Program-made: the position numbers and the translations under genes
The notes under the pieces: model-generated
Told to the model about the DNA's origin: nothing
Databases searched by the model: none
The model's input: only the letters and a program-made list of their open reading frames with translations
Shown: in pieces, positions 14,620 to 22,772 of the stretch
Layout: each line of letters opens with the position of its first letter
Numbering within the stretch: position 1 is the first letter of the stretch
Origin: Sporomusa silvacetica DSM 10669
GTDB lineage: Bacteria > Bacillota > Negativicutes > Sporomusales > Sporomusaceae
DNA length: 22,772 nt
Assembly (NCBI RefSeq): GCF_002257705.1
Contig: NZ_LSLK01000095.1
Coordinates: forward strand, 1 to 22,772
Direction: 5' to 3'

Positions 14620-14831
14620 CATTTAAATATGATCTAATCATTTCTTATAGGCGGGGTTACGTTGGTTCTGCGCTGGTAATTTTGAGATCCTTTAACTCCG
14701 AACAGAATAGAGATGTGATACAATACTTGTTAGTGTAGCTTAAATGCAATGGACGGATATTCAGAACTTATACTCAGAAGAACACTTGCTAATTCAAGAA
14801 TGTTATCATCAGATGTTAGTGCAGCATTTGA
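14604..14831 (+). repeat. internally deleted copy of the aminopeptidase promoter and gene
   Basis: 14604-14735 matches the DNA at 7356-7537, before the aminopeptidase gene, with a gap of about 50 bases, and includes the same TGATACAAT promoter element. It then jumps at about 14736-14740 to 92 bases (14740-14831) that are nearly identical to 8497-8588, codons 311-340 of that gene. Everything between, and the rest of the gene, is missing. The first half of the duplicate keeps a promoter that has no gene. Confidence 0.85.
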
Positions 14832-15330
14832 ATTGAATATATTGCTTTCGATAATTTGCCTGCTGCTTTGTAATTAGCTGATGAAATTGACAAAATAATT
14901 GAAGTTGTTAAGAAGAGTTAAGTGATCTTGTGATATGGCACAGGTCTCTCGCTTTAGCGTGTTAATAATTATCGGTATAATTTTTTCAGGGATATTTATG
15001 GCCAATATGAAACGCCAGAGGTAGCTTCGATTAATCTAAATGTTTAAAAACAAATAGCGGACAATGTTGCAGTTTTTGTTGGTATGAGGCATACTTCAGG
15101 GAGTTGGAGTTATCATAATTCTGAAAATCCGCCTTCGGCAGATACAAAGGATAACATTTGTAAAAATACAGCGGTTTGTATGTCACAAAAATTTGCCAAA
15201 TGTAGAGTTTTGAAACATACTTTTTGCAGGAATTTTCTCTTTTAGTCGAAAATGTAATATAAATGGGTTTTCATCAATTGGTGATTATAAATTACTCAAT
15301 GATTAGATTTTAATAGGGGGATAGAATATT
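14832..15330 (+). other. gene debris before the protease gene
   Basis: Fragments in changing frames can be read, such as ADEIDKIIEVVKKS ending near 14921 and QIADNVAVFVGMRHTSGSWS (from about 15052). They end in stops and lack start signals. They look like remnants of one or two unrecognised genes. The last 60 bases carry the ribosome binding site TAGGGGGA of the protease. Confidence 0.4.
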
Positions 15331-16449
15331 ATGAAGCACAATAAAAAATCACTTTTAAGCGTTGCTCTACTTATTTTAACTGCCTTTTTTACTGTCGGAT
15401 TGATTCTTGGTGGCCGGGTTTCATCTGTTGAGGCAGCTCAAAATCTGGAGGCAGTCTCGCCAAATGTATTTCTAGGGCCCGACACAATCCAAACTATCGT
15501 AAAACAAACAGGACCAGCTGTAGTAAAAATTGAGACTGAGACACAAATTAAAACCCAAGATGATCCTTTTCTAAATAATCCCTTTTTTAGAGATTTTTTT
15601 GGAGAACAGTATAAAAGACAACCAGGACTAACAAAAGCATTGGGTTCAGGTTTTATCATTTCTAAAGATGGTTATATCGTAACTAATAATCACGTGGTTG
15701 CCGGCGCTGCGAAAATATATGCTTATTTAACCAATAGAAAGGAACCCTACGCTGCTAAATTAATTGGTTCAGATGAACAATTGGATTTGGCGATATTAAA
15801 GATTGACGCCGGTGATAATCTTCCATCTCTAGAGTTTGGGGATTCTAACAAACTGGAAGTAGGCAGCTGGGTTATAGCAATTGGTAACCCGTATGGACTT
15901 GACCATACTGTTACAGTTGGTGTTATAAGTGCAAAAGGTAGACCACTTAATATTAATGGAAGTCAGTTTACGGATCTTTTACAAACTGATGCCTCAATTA
16001 ACCCAGGCAATAGTGGCGGTCCTTTAATAAATCTTCAAGGGAAAGTAATTGGTATTAATACGGCAATTAACGCGCAAGCTCAAGGAATAGGATTTGCAAT
16101 TCCTAGTTCAACTGTTACCCAAGTAGTAGACCAGCTTATTAATGAAGGAAAAGTTATCAGACCATGGTTGGGGATTTACATGCAACCCATTACTAAGGAA
16201 CTTGCTAATTACTTTGGGTTACAAGAACCTGAAGGAGTATTAATAAGTGCAGTTGCAGAAGGCTCTCCTGCCCAAAAAGCAGGTCTTAAAAGGGGAGATA
16301 TTGTTCTTGAATATAATAAGAAAAAAATTAATGACCCCGATATATTAAAGAAAGAGGTATCGAACGCCAAGATTGGGGAAGAAGTGGTTGTATTAATTTA
16401 TAGGGACGGTAAAACTATATTTGTACCAATGAAAATTGAAGCAAGATAA
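15331..16449 (+). CDS. htrA: HtrA/DegP-family serine protease with one PDZ domain
   Basis: This envelope protease and chaperone degrades misfolded exported proteins. The 372-residue protein has an N-terminal membrane anchor or signal (about 7-28), then a trypsin-like domain with H121 (TNNHVV), D152 (LDLAILKI) and S228 (NPGNSGGPL), and a C-terminal PDZ domain (about 280-368, with GSPAQKAGLKRGDIVLEYN). The family usually has this size with a single PDZ. The start follows AGGGGGATAG. It appears to be a single-gene unit, with debris on both sides. Confidence 0.95.
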   Translation: MKHNKKSLLSVALLILTAFFTVGLILGGRVSSVEAAQNLEAVSPNVFLGPDTIQTIVKQTGPAVVKIETETQIKTQDDPFLNNPFFRDFFGEQYKRQPGLTKALGSGFIISKDGYIVTNNHVVAGAAKIYAYLTNRKEPYAAKLIGSDEQLDLAILKIDAGDNLPSLEFGDSNKLEVGSWVIAIGNPYGLDHTVTVGVISAKGRPLNINGSQFTDLLQTDASINPGNSGGPLINLQGKVIGINTAINAQAQGIGFAIPSSTVTQVVDQLINEGKVIRPWLGIYMQPITKELANYFGLQEPEGVLISAVAEGSPAQKAGLKRGDIVLEYNKKKINDPDILKKEVSNAKIGEEVVVLIYRDGKTIFVPMKIEAR

Positions 16450-16943
16450 CAAAAAAAATCTATAAATTAAGAGGGTCATTATGGAAAACCATAAAGCCTG
16501 CAGAACAGTGTTTGATTAGCTATTAATACCTATGAACAATAAACGTTCTGTAAAGAATGCAGAGATATGAGACAAGAAAAATAATCCAGAGTGATAAGGT
16601 GTGACGTAAAAAGAAATCAGCAAAATAAGATCCAATGAGAATGCCCAAAGAGAGAAGTGTGACTTTCAAAAAACCAAAATCCCAAATTTCGTAAAAGATA
16701 CACCAGCTAATCAGTGTTTGGCGATTTTAAATTTATGAAGAACGTATTACATTAGGGAGTATTATAGATAACGAACAATACAACGATTGCAAGCTGATAT
16801 ATGCTTGCAATCGTTGAAAATTTTATATATAATAATCTTGTGATGAAAAGTATGGTAAACAATCTCGAAATAAGAACAGCTTCAGCCGCGTTTTGAGATC
16901 ACCTCTCATTCACAAAAACACATTATACTAAGGAGCGAATACT
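16450..16943. other. gene-free stretch with one hairpin
   Basis: A 12-codon frame with a ribosome binding site (from 16481, MENHKACRTVFD) and a Cys-containing piece near 16550-16590 look like debris. A perfect 14-bp hairpin (16781-16794 with 16803-16816) is followed by AAAATTTTATATATAATAATC, which could contain a -10 box for arsM. Confidence 0.35.
16781..16816 (+). terminator. hairpin, possible terminator
   Basis: CAACGATTGCAAGC and its exact complement are separated by 8 bases; a weak A/T run follows. It is far (330 bases) from the protease stop. Confidence 0.5.
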
Positions 16944-17912
16944 ATGAGCTATCTTGATACTACCCATGAATTATATAAGGAGGCGGCTTTAGCACCTCAG
17001 GCTAGCCTTTGCTGTGTTACAAGCCAAGCTCGATTTCTGCCTGAGTTATCTATTCCAGAAATAATGCACGAAATGAATTATGGCTGCGGAACTACTGTAC
17101 ACTTTGGCGACCTAAATCCAAAGGAGACTATTCTTTACGTAGGTGTAGGCGGTGGCTTAGAAGCACTTCAATTTGCATATTTTACTCGGCGACCAAATTC
17201 GGTAATTGCCGTAGACAGGGTTCCTGAGATGATGGCTAAAGCCCAGGAAAATTTTAAACTAGCGGCTGATTTAAATAATTGGTTCCAACCAGATTTTATT
17301 AAAGTGGTTCAAGGTGATGCGCTTAATCTGCCGGTAGAAAATGAAAGCGTTGATGTTGCCGCACAGAACTGTCTTTTCAATATCTTCAAAGAAAACGACT
17401 TGACTAAAGCTCTTGCTGAAATGTACCGCGTTTTAAAACCAGGTGGCAGATTGTACATATCTGACCCGATTACAACTAAGCCAATACCAGAACATTTACG
17501 TAAGGATGAACGGTTACGGGCAATGTGCCTTTCGGGAGCATTAAGCTTCGAGGACTACTTGGACAAAATAATTAGCGTAGGTTTTGGTACGATTGAAATA
17601 CGAGCACGTCGTCCATACCGTATTTTGGATGTAAAACGATATGGAGTGTCAGAGGATATTTTATTGGAGTCACTCGAATTGGTTGCTTACAAAAATCCCA
17701 TTCAATCCGACGGAGCATGTGTTTTCGCTGGTGAAACGGTTATTTATTTTGGGCAGGAAGATAACTTTGATGATGGCAAGGGACATTTTGTTCAGAGGGA
17801 TGTACCGTTGCCAATCTGCCAAAAGACGGCTAAAAATTTGCGTGCATTAAACCGCAAGGATTTATTAATAACTGAGCCAACTTATCATTACACTGGTGGC
17901 GGATGTTGCTAA
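16944..17912 (+). CDS. arsM: arsenosugar-type arsenite S-adenosylmethionine methyltransferase
   Basis: The 322-residue cytoplasmic enzyme methylates arsenite with SAM, the first step to methylarsenicals and arsenosugars. The SAM loop is YVGVGGGLE (65-73), the acidic residue is in IAVDRVPEM, and the post-motif is RVLKPGGRL (162-170). Arsenic-binding cysteine candidates are C23/C24 (LCCVTS), C48 (NYGCGT), C143 (QNCLFN) and the terminal CC in YTGGGCC. From memory this layout is that of the arsenosugar-biosynthesis ArsM group, not the classical ArsM. The ribosome binding site AAGGAGCG is 6-7 bases before the ATG. A truncated aquaporin follows 15 bases after the stop, as expected for an arsenic operon. 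Confidence 0.92.
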   Translation: MSYLDTTHELYKEAALAPQASLCCVTSQARFLPELSIPEIMHEMNYGCGTTVHFGDLNPKETILYVGVGGGLEALQFAYFTRRPNSVIAVDRVPEMMAKAQENFKLAADLNNWFQPDFIKVVQGDALNLPVENESVDVAAQNCLFNIFKENDLTKALAEMYRVLKPGGRLYISDPITTKPIPEHLRKDERLRAMCLSGALSFEDYLDKIISVGFGTIEIRARRPYRILDVKRYGVSEDILLESLELVAYKNPIQSDGACVFAGETVIYFGQEDNFDDGKGHFVQRDVPLPICQKTAKNLRALNRKDLLITEPTYHYTGGGCC

Positions 17913-17927
17913 TTACGGGGTGAAGTC

Positions 17928-18191
17928 ATGGAATTCAAAAAATATATTACTGAGTTTATTGGTACATTCTTCCTGATATTTGTGGGGACAGGCGCAATAA
18001 TAGTAAATCACATCTCAAATAACGCGCTTCGTCATATGGCCATTGCTTTTGGTTTTGTTATCCTAGTTCTGATATACGCTTGTGGGCATATCTCAGGAGC
18101 GCATTTTAATCCTGCGGTCACTATTGCATTTTCTGTTGTGGGGAAGTTTAACAAGGGACAAATAGTACCCGCATTATTATGCGGAGGATAG
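17928..18191 (+). pseudogene. aquaporin/GlpF-like channel, truncated after 87 codons
   Basis: The frame starts with GGGGTGAAG as ribosome binding site and gives two and a half membrane segments, including the first NPA motif in HFNPAVTI (61-63). It ends at TAG 18189-18191 after QIVPALLCGG. Full MIP-family channels are about 220-280 residues with a second NPA, which is absent. Placed directly behind arsM it was probably an AqpS-like arsenic exporter. The C-terminal two-thirds have been lost by deletion. Confidence 0.85.
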
Positions 18192-18267
18192 CCCTCCGGC
18201 TATAATTGATAAGGATACTCTACCGATTAACGGCTCAGAAGGATTATCTGGCGGTTTAATTGAATAG
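18184..18267 (+). pseudogene. C-terminal remnant of an unknown gene
   Basis: In a different frame from the aquaporin, the sequence reads SPPAIIDKDTLPINGSEG and LSGGLIE with a stop at 18265-18267, followed after 10 bases by a strong terminator. It looks like the tail of a gene whose front was lost in the same deletion that cut the aquaporin. The family is not recognised. Confidence 0.4.
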
Positions 18268-18276
18268 TGATAAAAG

Positions 18277-18326
18277 TTAGCCGGTTGGGGTGGATAGAAA
18301 TCCACCCCAATCGGCTAATTCTTTAT
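18277..18326 (+). terminator. terminator of the arsenic unit
   Basis: TTAGCCGGTTGGGGTGGAT (18277-18295) pairs, with one G-U or mismatch position, to ATCCACCCCAATCGGCTAA (18300-18318), followed by TTCTTTATT. Confidence 0.85.
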
Positions 18327-18400
18327 TCAGACCGCTCCCAAGTTGGAGAAATAAGTTCTGTAACTGCTGTATAACATATGAAAAAAATAGTTAATCATAC

Positions 18401-18440
18401 AAAGAGCCGGTTTTCATTAGCGTGGAAACCCGGCTCTTTA
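18401..18440. terminator. second hairpin before ppsA
   Basis: AAAGAGCCGG (18401-18410) pairs with CCGGCTCTTT (18430-18439) over a 19-base loop. A and T runs at the ends suit a bidirectional terminator, but no intact gene adjoins it. Confidence 0.55.
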
Positions 18441-18572
18441 ACTTAGTAAATGAAAAAAAGTGAATGCTAGAGCATAGAATGGACAGGTTACTCTGTCCAA
18501 GCCAATTGGTAAAAAAATGAAAATATTATTTGCCGTATTGATAATTTTGCAGGAATCATAGAATTTATATAG

Positions 18573-18610
18573 TATAATTCATATATAGCATATACTATAT
18601 ATGAATTATA
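18573..18610 (+). promoter_or_regulatory. perfect 16-bp inverted repeat over the ppsA promoter region
   Basis: TATAATTCATATATAG (18573-18588) and CTATATATGAATTATA (18595-18610) are exact reverse complements with a 6-base spacer. The left arm begins with a consensus -10 box TATAAT, so a protein bound here would block the promoter. The repeat ends 53 bases before the ppsA start. It is a candidate operator, possibly for the CcpN-like regulator encoded just after ppsA. Confidence 0.6.
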
Positions 18611-18662
18611 AGCGTATTAGTATATAACAAATGTTGATATGGTGGAGAAGGAGGCAATAAAA

Positions 18663-21047
18663 ATGAATAAAGAAGCTAAATTAGTCTTGTGGTTTAATGA
18701 GATTAATAAAGGTGATGTGGGGATTGTAGGTGGTAAGGCAGCATCATTAGGGGAGTTGACTTCCAGCACTGGTGTACCGGTGCCATATGGATTTGCCACT
18801 ACTGCCGAAGCTTATAACTATTTTATGGAGCAAAGTAAATTAAAAGAAAAAATAGCTGTTTTTCTAGAAAAACTTGATGACGTAGAGGATAGCAAAAAAC
18901 TCAGAAATATTAGTGCCGAAATTCGCAAAGAAATCATGGCGGCTTCTATGCCGACAAAATTGGCAACGGCAATTAGTACGGCCTATCAGCAATTGGCTGC
19001 CAAAGCTGGCGAGAACGATCCGTTTGTGGCTGTACGTTCAAGTGCTACAGCTGAAGATTTGCCTGATGCTAGCTTTGCCGGTCAACAGGATACGTATCTT
19101 AATGTCCGCGGTGTCGAAGAAGTGATTGCTAAAATCAAAGAATGTTATGCGTCTACCTTTACCGATCGGGCCGTATACTACCGGGCGACGAAGAATTTCG
19201 GCCAATTGGAAGTAGCGTTAAGCGCTGTTGTGCAGATGATGGTATTTTCCAAGGCTGCAGGTGTAATGTTCACTGTGGATGTAGCTACAGGCGATGACAA
19301 CAACATCCTTATTGAAGGAGCCTGGGGTTTAGGTGAATACATTGTCCAGGGAACTGTTACTCCTGATAGTTTTTGGGTACGTAAAAACTGTTTTGAGATT
19401 AAAAATCGTAATATTAACGAAAAGTCTGTCATGCTGGTACGAAAGGCTACCGGCGGGTGTGAGGAGCAGCCAGTACCAGAGAATTTGGTAAACGCCCAAG
19501 TGTTAAGTGACGACGAGATTAAAAAACTGGCCCAGTATGCTTTAGACATTGAAAAACATTACGGATCATATATGGATATTGAATGGGGTATTGACGAACG
19601 GAACCAAAAAATGTGGATACTGCAGGCCCGGCCGGAAACTGTCTGGTCACGCCGCAACAAAGATAACCCAATAATGGTCAACGGTTCGACGCCAATCATC
19701 TCTGAACGCAAAATAATTGTGCAGGGGCTGCCGGCAAGTCCTGGCAAAGCCAGTGGTGTAGCACGGGTTGTTAATAATCCAGAACTTATCGATACGTTTA
19801 AAGATGGTGAAATTTTAATTACAGAAATGACAGCGCCTGACTGGGTTCCTGCCATGAAAAAAGCCAAAGCTATTATTACCAACTTAGGCGGGATGACCTG
19901 TCATGCCTCTATTGTTAGTAGAGAATTGGGCATTCCTTGCATTGTAGGAACAAAAAGTCGTGGTATTGGAGCCACTGAAGCTATCAAAGACGGGATGACA
20001 ATAACGGTAGATGCAAGCAATGGCGTGGTGTACCAAGGTACTATTGAGGATTTGGTAGCTGCTGCGGAGAAACCGGCGGAAAGCCTGACCACGGCCGAGA
20101 TTATCCCTGTAACCGGAACCAAAATATATATGAATCTGGGAGATCCGGATTTAGCTGATAAATATGGTTCTTTACCATGTGATGGTATTGGGCTGATGCG
20201 GGAAGAGTTTATCTGGACAACATATATCCATGAGCATCCACTTTATTTAATGGAAACAGGCCGTCCAGAACGGGTCGTAGATGGCTTGGCTGAAGGCATA
20301 CGAAAGGTATGTCAGGCGCTGTCTCCACGGCCAGTAGTACTCCGATTCAGCGATTTTAAATCAAGTGAATATCGCGATTTAAAAGGCGGAGATAAATACG
20401 AGCCTTATGAACCAAGTGCGCTATTAGGCTGGCGTGGTGCTTCCCGTTATTACGATCCTAAATATATTGGAGCATTTAAACTGGAACTTAAAGCTGTACG
20501 TAAAGTCAGGGAAGATTACGGGTTCAAGAACCTTAATGTCATGATACCTTTCTGTCGAACGGTAGCTGAGATGGAAAAGGTAACACAGCTGATGACTAAC
20601 GAAGGACTGTGGCGCGGACCGGATTTCAAAGTATGGCTGATGGCCGAAATTCCTTCCAATATAATTTTAGCTGACCGATTCAATAAATTTGTTGATGGTT
20701 ACTCTATCGGATCTAACGATTTGACAATGCTCATCCTCGGCTGTGACCGGGATAATGAGACCGTATCTCATCTTTTCAGTGAGCGGGATCTGGCGGTTAA
20801 GCGAGCTATTAGGCGGCTTATTGAAGTGGCTCACCGGGACGGTAAGACAGTGTCAATTTGCGGTCAGGCTCCTAGCGTATATTTGGACTTTACTGAGTTT
20901 CTGGTTAAAAGCGGGATTGACTCTATTTCGGTTAATCCCGATGCAGTTAAATCAACCAAAAAACATGTGGCCCAGGTAGAACAGCGAATAATGTTGGATA
21001 AGTTGACAGGTCGAGGGTTGGTTGATCAAGAAGACTATAGTTGGTAA
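18663..21047 (+). CDS. ppsA: phosphoenolpyruvate synthase (pyruvate, water dikinase)
   Basis: The enzyme makes PEP from pyruvate and ATP for gluconeogenesis. At 794 residues it has the length of PpsA (E. coli 792). Domains in order: N-terminal ATP-grasp (about 10-340; KAASLGEL, VRSSATAEDLPDASFAGQQD), the phosphohistidine swivel domain with catalytic H414 in GGMTCHASIVSRELGIPC, and the C-terminal PEP/pyruvate TIM barrel ending with SIGSNDLTMLILGCDRD and ICGQAPS. ATG 18663 follows GAAGGAGG at good spacing; the in-frame ATG at 18639 lies before that site and is rejected. The next gene is a CcpN-like regulator 39 bases downstream, so the two are probably one transcript. Confidence 0.95.
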   Translation: MNKEAKLVLWFNEINKGDVGIVGGKAASLGELTSSTGVPVPYGFATTAEAYNYFMEQSKLKEKIAVFLEKLDDVEDSKKLRNISAEIRKEIMAASMPTKLATAISTAYQQLAAKAGENDPFVAVRSSATAEDLPDASFAGQQDTYLNVRGVEEVIAKIKECYASTFTDRAVYYRATKNFGQLEVALSAVVQMMVFSKAAGVMFTVDVATGDDNNILIEGAWGLGEYIVQGTVTPDSFWVRKNCFEIKNRNINEKSVMLVRKATGGCEEQPVPENLVNAQVLSDDEIKKLAQYALDIEKHYGSYMDIEWGIDERNQKMWILQARPETVWSRRNKDNPIMVNGSTPIISERKIIVQGLPASPGKASGVARVVNNPELIDTFKDGEILITEMTAPDWVPAMKKAKAIITNLGGMTCHASIVSRELGIPCIVGTKSRGIGATEAIKDGMTITVDASNGVVYQGTIEDLVAAAEKPAESLTTAEIIPVTGTKIYMNLGDPDLADKYGSLPCDGIGLMREEFIWTTYIHEHPLYLMETGRPERVVDGLAEGIRKVCQALSPRPVVLRFSDFKSSEYRDLKGGDKYEPYEPSALLGWRGASRYYDPKYIGAFKLELKAVRKVREDYGFKNLNVMIPFCRTVAEMEKVTQLMTNEGLWRGPDFKVWLMAEIPSNIILADRFNKFVDGYSIGSNDLTMLILGCDRDNETVSHLFSERDLAVKRAIRRLIEVAHRDGKTVSICGQAPSVYLDFTEFLVKSGIDSISVNPDAVKSTKKHVAQVEQRIMLDKLTGRGLVDQEDYSW

Positions 21048-21086
21048 CCACGGCTAGCAGGATTACTGGTATTTAGAGAGGGGGAG

Positions 21087-21731
21087 GTGATCGCTTTAAC
21101 AACGCTGCGTCAGAAAAAGATTGCCGAAATAGTAAGAACCTCAGGTCCAATAACTGGTAAACAGATAGCCGCGCGTTTGTTCGTTACCAGAGAGGCATTG
21201 CGGTCGGATTTAGCCATTTTGGTAATGTCCGGCCTAATTGAAGCTCGCCCCAAAGTAGGCTACTATTACACTGGAAAAAACGTTAGGACATTGTTAACCG
21301 AGCAAATCAGCAAGATAAAGGTCAGAGACATTCAGTCCGTTCCCGTTGTAGTTACTACTAATACCAGTGCCTATGATACTATTGTTACTATGTTCCTGAA
21401 TAATGTGGGGACAGTGTTTGTGGTTGAGTCAGGGAGTATTCTAGCTGGCATTGTTTCACGAAAAGATGCCTTAAAAGTAGCCATCGGTGGCAATGATATG
21501 AAAGAAATGCCAATAAAAGTTTTAATGACCCCTTTACCTAAGATTATTGTAACTACTCCGGAAGAATCCGCATTTAAAGCCGCTAAAAAACTTATTGAAA
21601 GCGAAGTAGACAGCCTACCAGTAGTTGGTGTGGTCAGTGTGCCCGGAAATACGGCCTATGAAGTGGTAGGACGGTTGACTAAAACCAATATTACCAGACT
21701 GTTTGTTGAGATGGGTGAAGGAAAACAGTAG
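21087..21731 (+). CDS. ccpN: CcpN-like HTH-CBS transcriptional regulator
   Basis: The roughly 214-residue protein combines a DeoR-like helix-turn-helix (about 6-60: RQKKIAEIVRTSGPITGKQI, LRSDLAILVMSGLIEARPK) with two CBS domains (about 75-132 and 142-208; GIVSRKDAL and VVGRLTKTNITRL). This is the CcpN/YqzB layout, the B. subtilis repressor of gluconeogenic genes that responds to ATP/ADP. Lying directly behind ppsA, it is probably its regulator. The start is unusual: GTG 21087 lies inside a near-perfect Shine-Dalgarno (GGGGGAGGTGATC, 21080-21092), so translation may begin downstream at a non-AUG codon such as CTG 21105. The PpsR/YqfL kinase gene that often accompanies ccpN is not adjacent. Confidence 0.87.
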   Translation: MIALTTLRQKKIAEIVRTSGPITGKQIAARLFVTREALRSDLAILVMSGLIEARPKVGYYYTGKNVRTLLTEQISKIKVRDIQSVPVVVTTNTSAYDTIVTMFLNNVGTVFVVESGSILAGIVSRKDALKVAIGGNDMKEMPIKVLMTPLPKIIVTTPEESAFKAAKKLIESEVDSLPVVGVVSVPGNTAYEVVGRLTKTNITRLFVEMGEGKQ

Positions 21732-21886
21732 CACATTATTAACTGCCACGGCTGAATGGAAAATACAGCCTAGAATTATATTCCATAACATTACACTTAG
21801 TGAAACTAGTCCTCAAACTGCTTAAAACGATAAGAAAAAGTGTACCCGCTGTCAAGGCCAGATTAAAAAAGCCTATGAAACATTAA
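21732..21886 (+). other. spacer with a small Cys-containing tail
   Basis: A short frame reading NDKKKCTRCQGQIKKAYETL and KR, with a stop at about 21892, looks like the end of a small zinc-binding protein. No start signal is seen, so it is probably debris. Confidence 0.3.
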
Positions 21887-21926
21887 AAAGATGATTTCTA
21901 TTGGATAGAAGTCATCTTTTTTTAAT
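21887..21926 (+). terminator. terminator after the ppsA-ccpN unit
   Basis: AAAAGATGATTTCTA (about 21886-21900) pairs with TAGAAGTCATCTTTT (about 21906-21920), with one mismatch, and is followed by a T-run. Confidence 0.85.
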
Positions 21927-22019
21927 TCCGTTGAACCTAGTGCTATTGTAATAAATCTAGCTTTTCCCATTTACAATACGGTGAAAGTACTGAATTAACA
22001 GCAAGATATATAGAAAGAG

Positions 22020-22058
22020 GCAACCAATAACATGCCTAGAATGCATGTTATTGGTTGC
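22020..22058. other. perfect 16-bp hairpin before the rRNA promoters
   Basis: GCAACCAATAACATGC (22020-22035) and its exact complement (22043-22058) are separated by CTAGAAT. There is no T-run. The size and missing T-run resemble the hairpin at 11524-11566. The surrounding 21927-22232 stretch holds no gene. Confidence 0.55.
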
Positions 22059-22232
22059 TATGTCCAACCTACTTTACTATATAGGGAATTCAATGGTATG
22101 CGGCTGTCGAGCCACCTTGGAGTGGAGGACAAAGGCAATAACTTACGGATGGCCACCTGCTAGGTGCAGGTTTGGACATACAAAGAGACGACAATTTTGG
22201 GCAATCAATAATTAATATCCAATAAGTTACAT

Positions 22233-22261
22233 TTGACATAATAACAGTAAAGTGATAATCT
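22233..22261 (+). promoter_or_regulatory. upstream rRNA operon promoter (P1)
   Basis: TTGACA (22233-22238) is followed by GATAAT (22254-22259, 15-base spacing) or TAATCT (22256-22261, 17-base). It lies 76 bases before a second, better promoter, a tandem layout typical of rRNA operons. Confidence 0.55.
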
Positions 22262-22308
22262 ATAAAAGTCGCTGTGAGCGGCGGAAATAATTGGCACGAA
22301 CAATCGTG

Positions 22309-22337
22309 TTGACATAACGAAAAGTAAATGTTATGAT
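22309..22337 (+). promoter_or_regulatory. main rRNA operon promoter (P2)
   Basis: TTGACA (22309-22314) and TATGAT (22332-22337) are exactly 17 bases apart, about 230 bases before the 16S gene, the expected layout of a Firmicutes rRNA leader. Confidence 0.8.
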
Positions 22338-22566
22338 GTATTTCCGTCATAAACACAGACGTAATGTTCCCTGAAAACTGAACAATGTAAGTAATGCATC
22401 AAAAAGCCAGATGTGCGGTTGTATGTTGCTTGCGACATACAAAACCAAAAACAATTTCTTTAAGCAGACACACGAAATCTATGATTTCGATGTGGTCGCT
22501 TAGTTAGATGTTTTGCATCTAACATCAAATGATCATTAAGAGCCAACAAATGGCTTCATAAATAAT
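22338..22566 (+). other. 16S rRNA leader
   Basis: The leader has the CTGAAAACTGAACAATG element common before Firmicutes 16S genes, a hairpin TGTATGTTGC/GCGACATACA near 22421-22442, and GTTAGATG/CATCTAAC near 22503-22524. These may be antitermination and RNase processing signals. Confidence 0.6.

Positions 22567-22772
<206 letters not shown>

Noticed and set aside
18401..18439. Insertion sequence or mobile element ends
   Set aside because: Hairpins with A/T runs here and elsewhere are terminators; no transposase or target duplication was seen anywhere in the window.
22090..22356. 88-codon minus-strand frame
   Set aside because: It lies across the rRNA promoters and has no recognisable content; it is a chance reading.

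Overview
The window looks like chromosome from a spore-former-type Negativicutes (Sporomusaceae-like Firmicutes). The evidence is the 5' end of a 16S rRNA gene at the right edge, Gram-positive-style G-rich ribosome binding sites, a T-box leader, a purine riboswitch, a PPi-type phosphofructokinase and a CcpN-like/PEP synthase pair. The genus is inferred from memory of related sequences, not from a search.

Left part (1-5,000): a promoter and T-box leader control a stand-alone TrpB2-type tryptophan synthase beta chain. Broken pieces of a divergent lysM/lexA pair follow. Next, on the minus strand, is a purine-salvage unit: a guanine-type riboswitch, a frameshifted NCS2-type permease and a phosphoribosyltransferase. 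A second broken lexA copy ends this part.

Middle (5,000-15,300): a small unknown gene, a PPi-dependent phosphofructokinase, a decayed gene, an M18 aminopeptidase, an iron-sulfur flavoprotein and its MerR-type regulator. A gene missed by ordinary ORF calling lies at 10664-10969 on the minus strand: a 101-residue protein whose frame crosses one in-frame UGA followed by a SECIS-like hairpin, read here as a small selenoprotein. Then come a PucR-regulator remnant, a 51-residue zinc-ribbon protein, a cyclodeaminase-family protein, a LigB-type dioxygenase, a 71-residue unknown and a pirin. About 900 bases of debris follow, including an internally deleted copy of the aminopeptidase promoter and gene.

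Right part (15,300-22,772): an HtrA-type protease, an arsenosugar-type arsenite methyltransferase followed by a truncated aquaporin, then PEP synthase and a CcpN-like HTH-CBS regulator with a perfect 16-bp inverted repeat over the ppsA promoter region. Tandem promoters and the leader of an rRNA operon close the window.

The window is a mosaic of intact metabolic and redox genes separated by gene debris. LexA-type fragments occur at least twice, LysM fragments twice and an aminopeptidase fragment once, which points to repeated local duplication and deletion without any visible transposase. No tRNA, CRISPR array or insertion sequence was seen.
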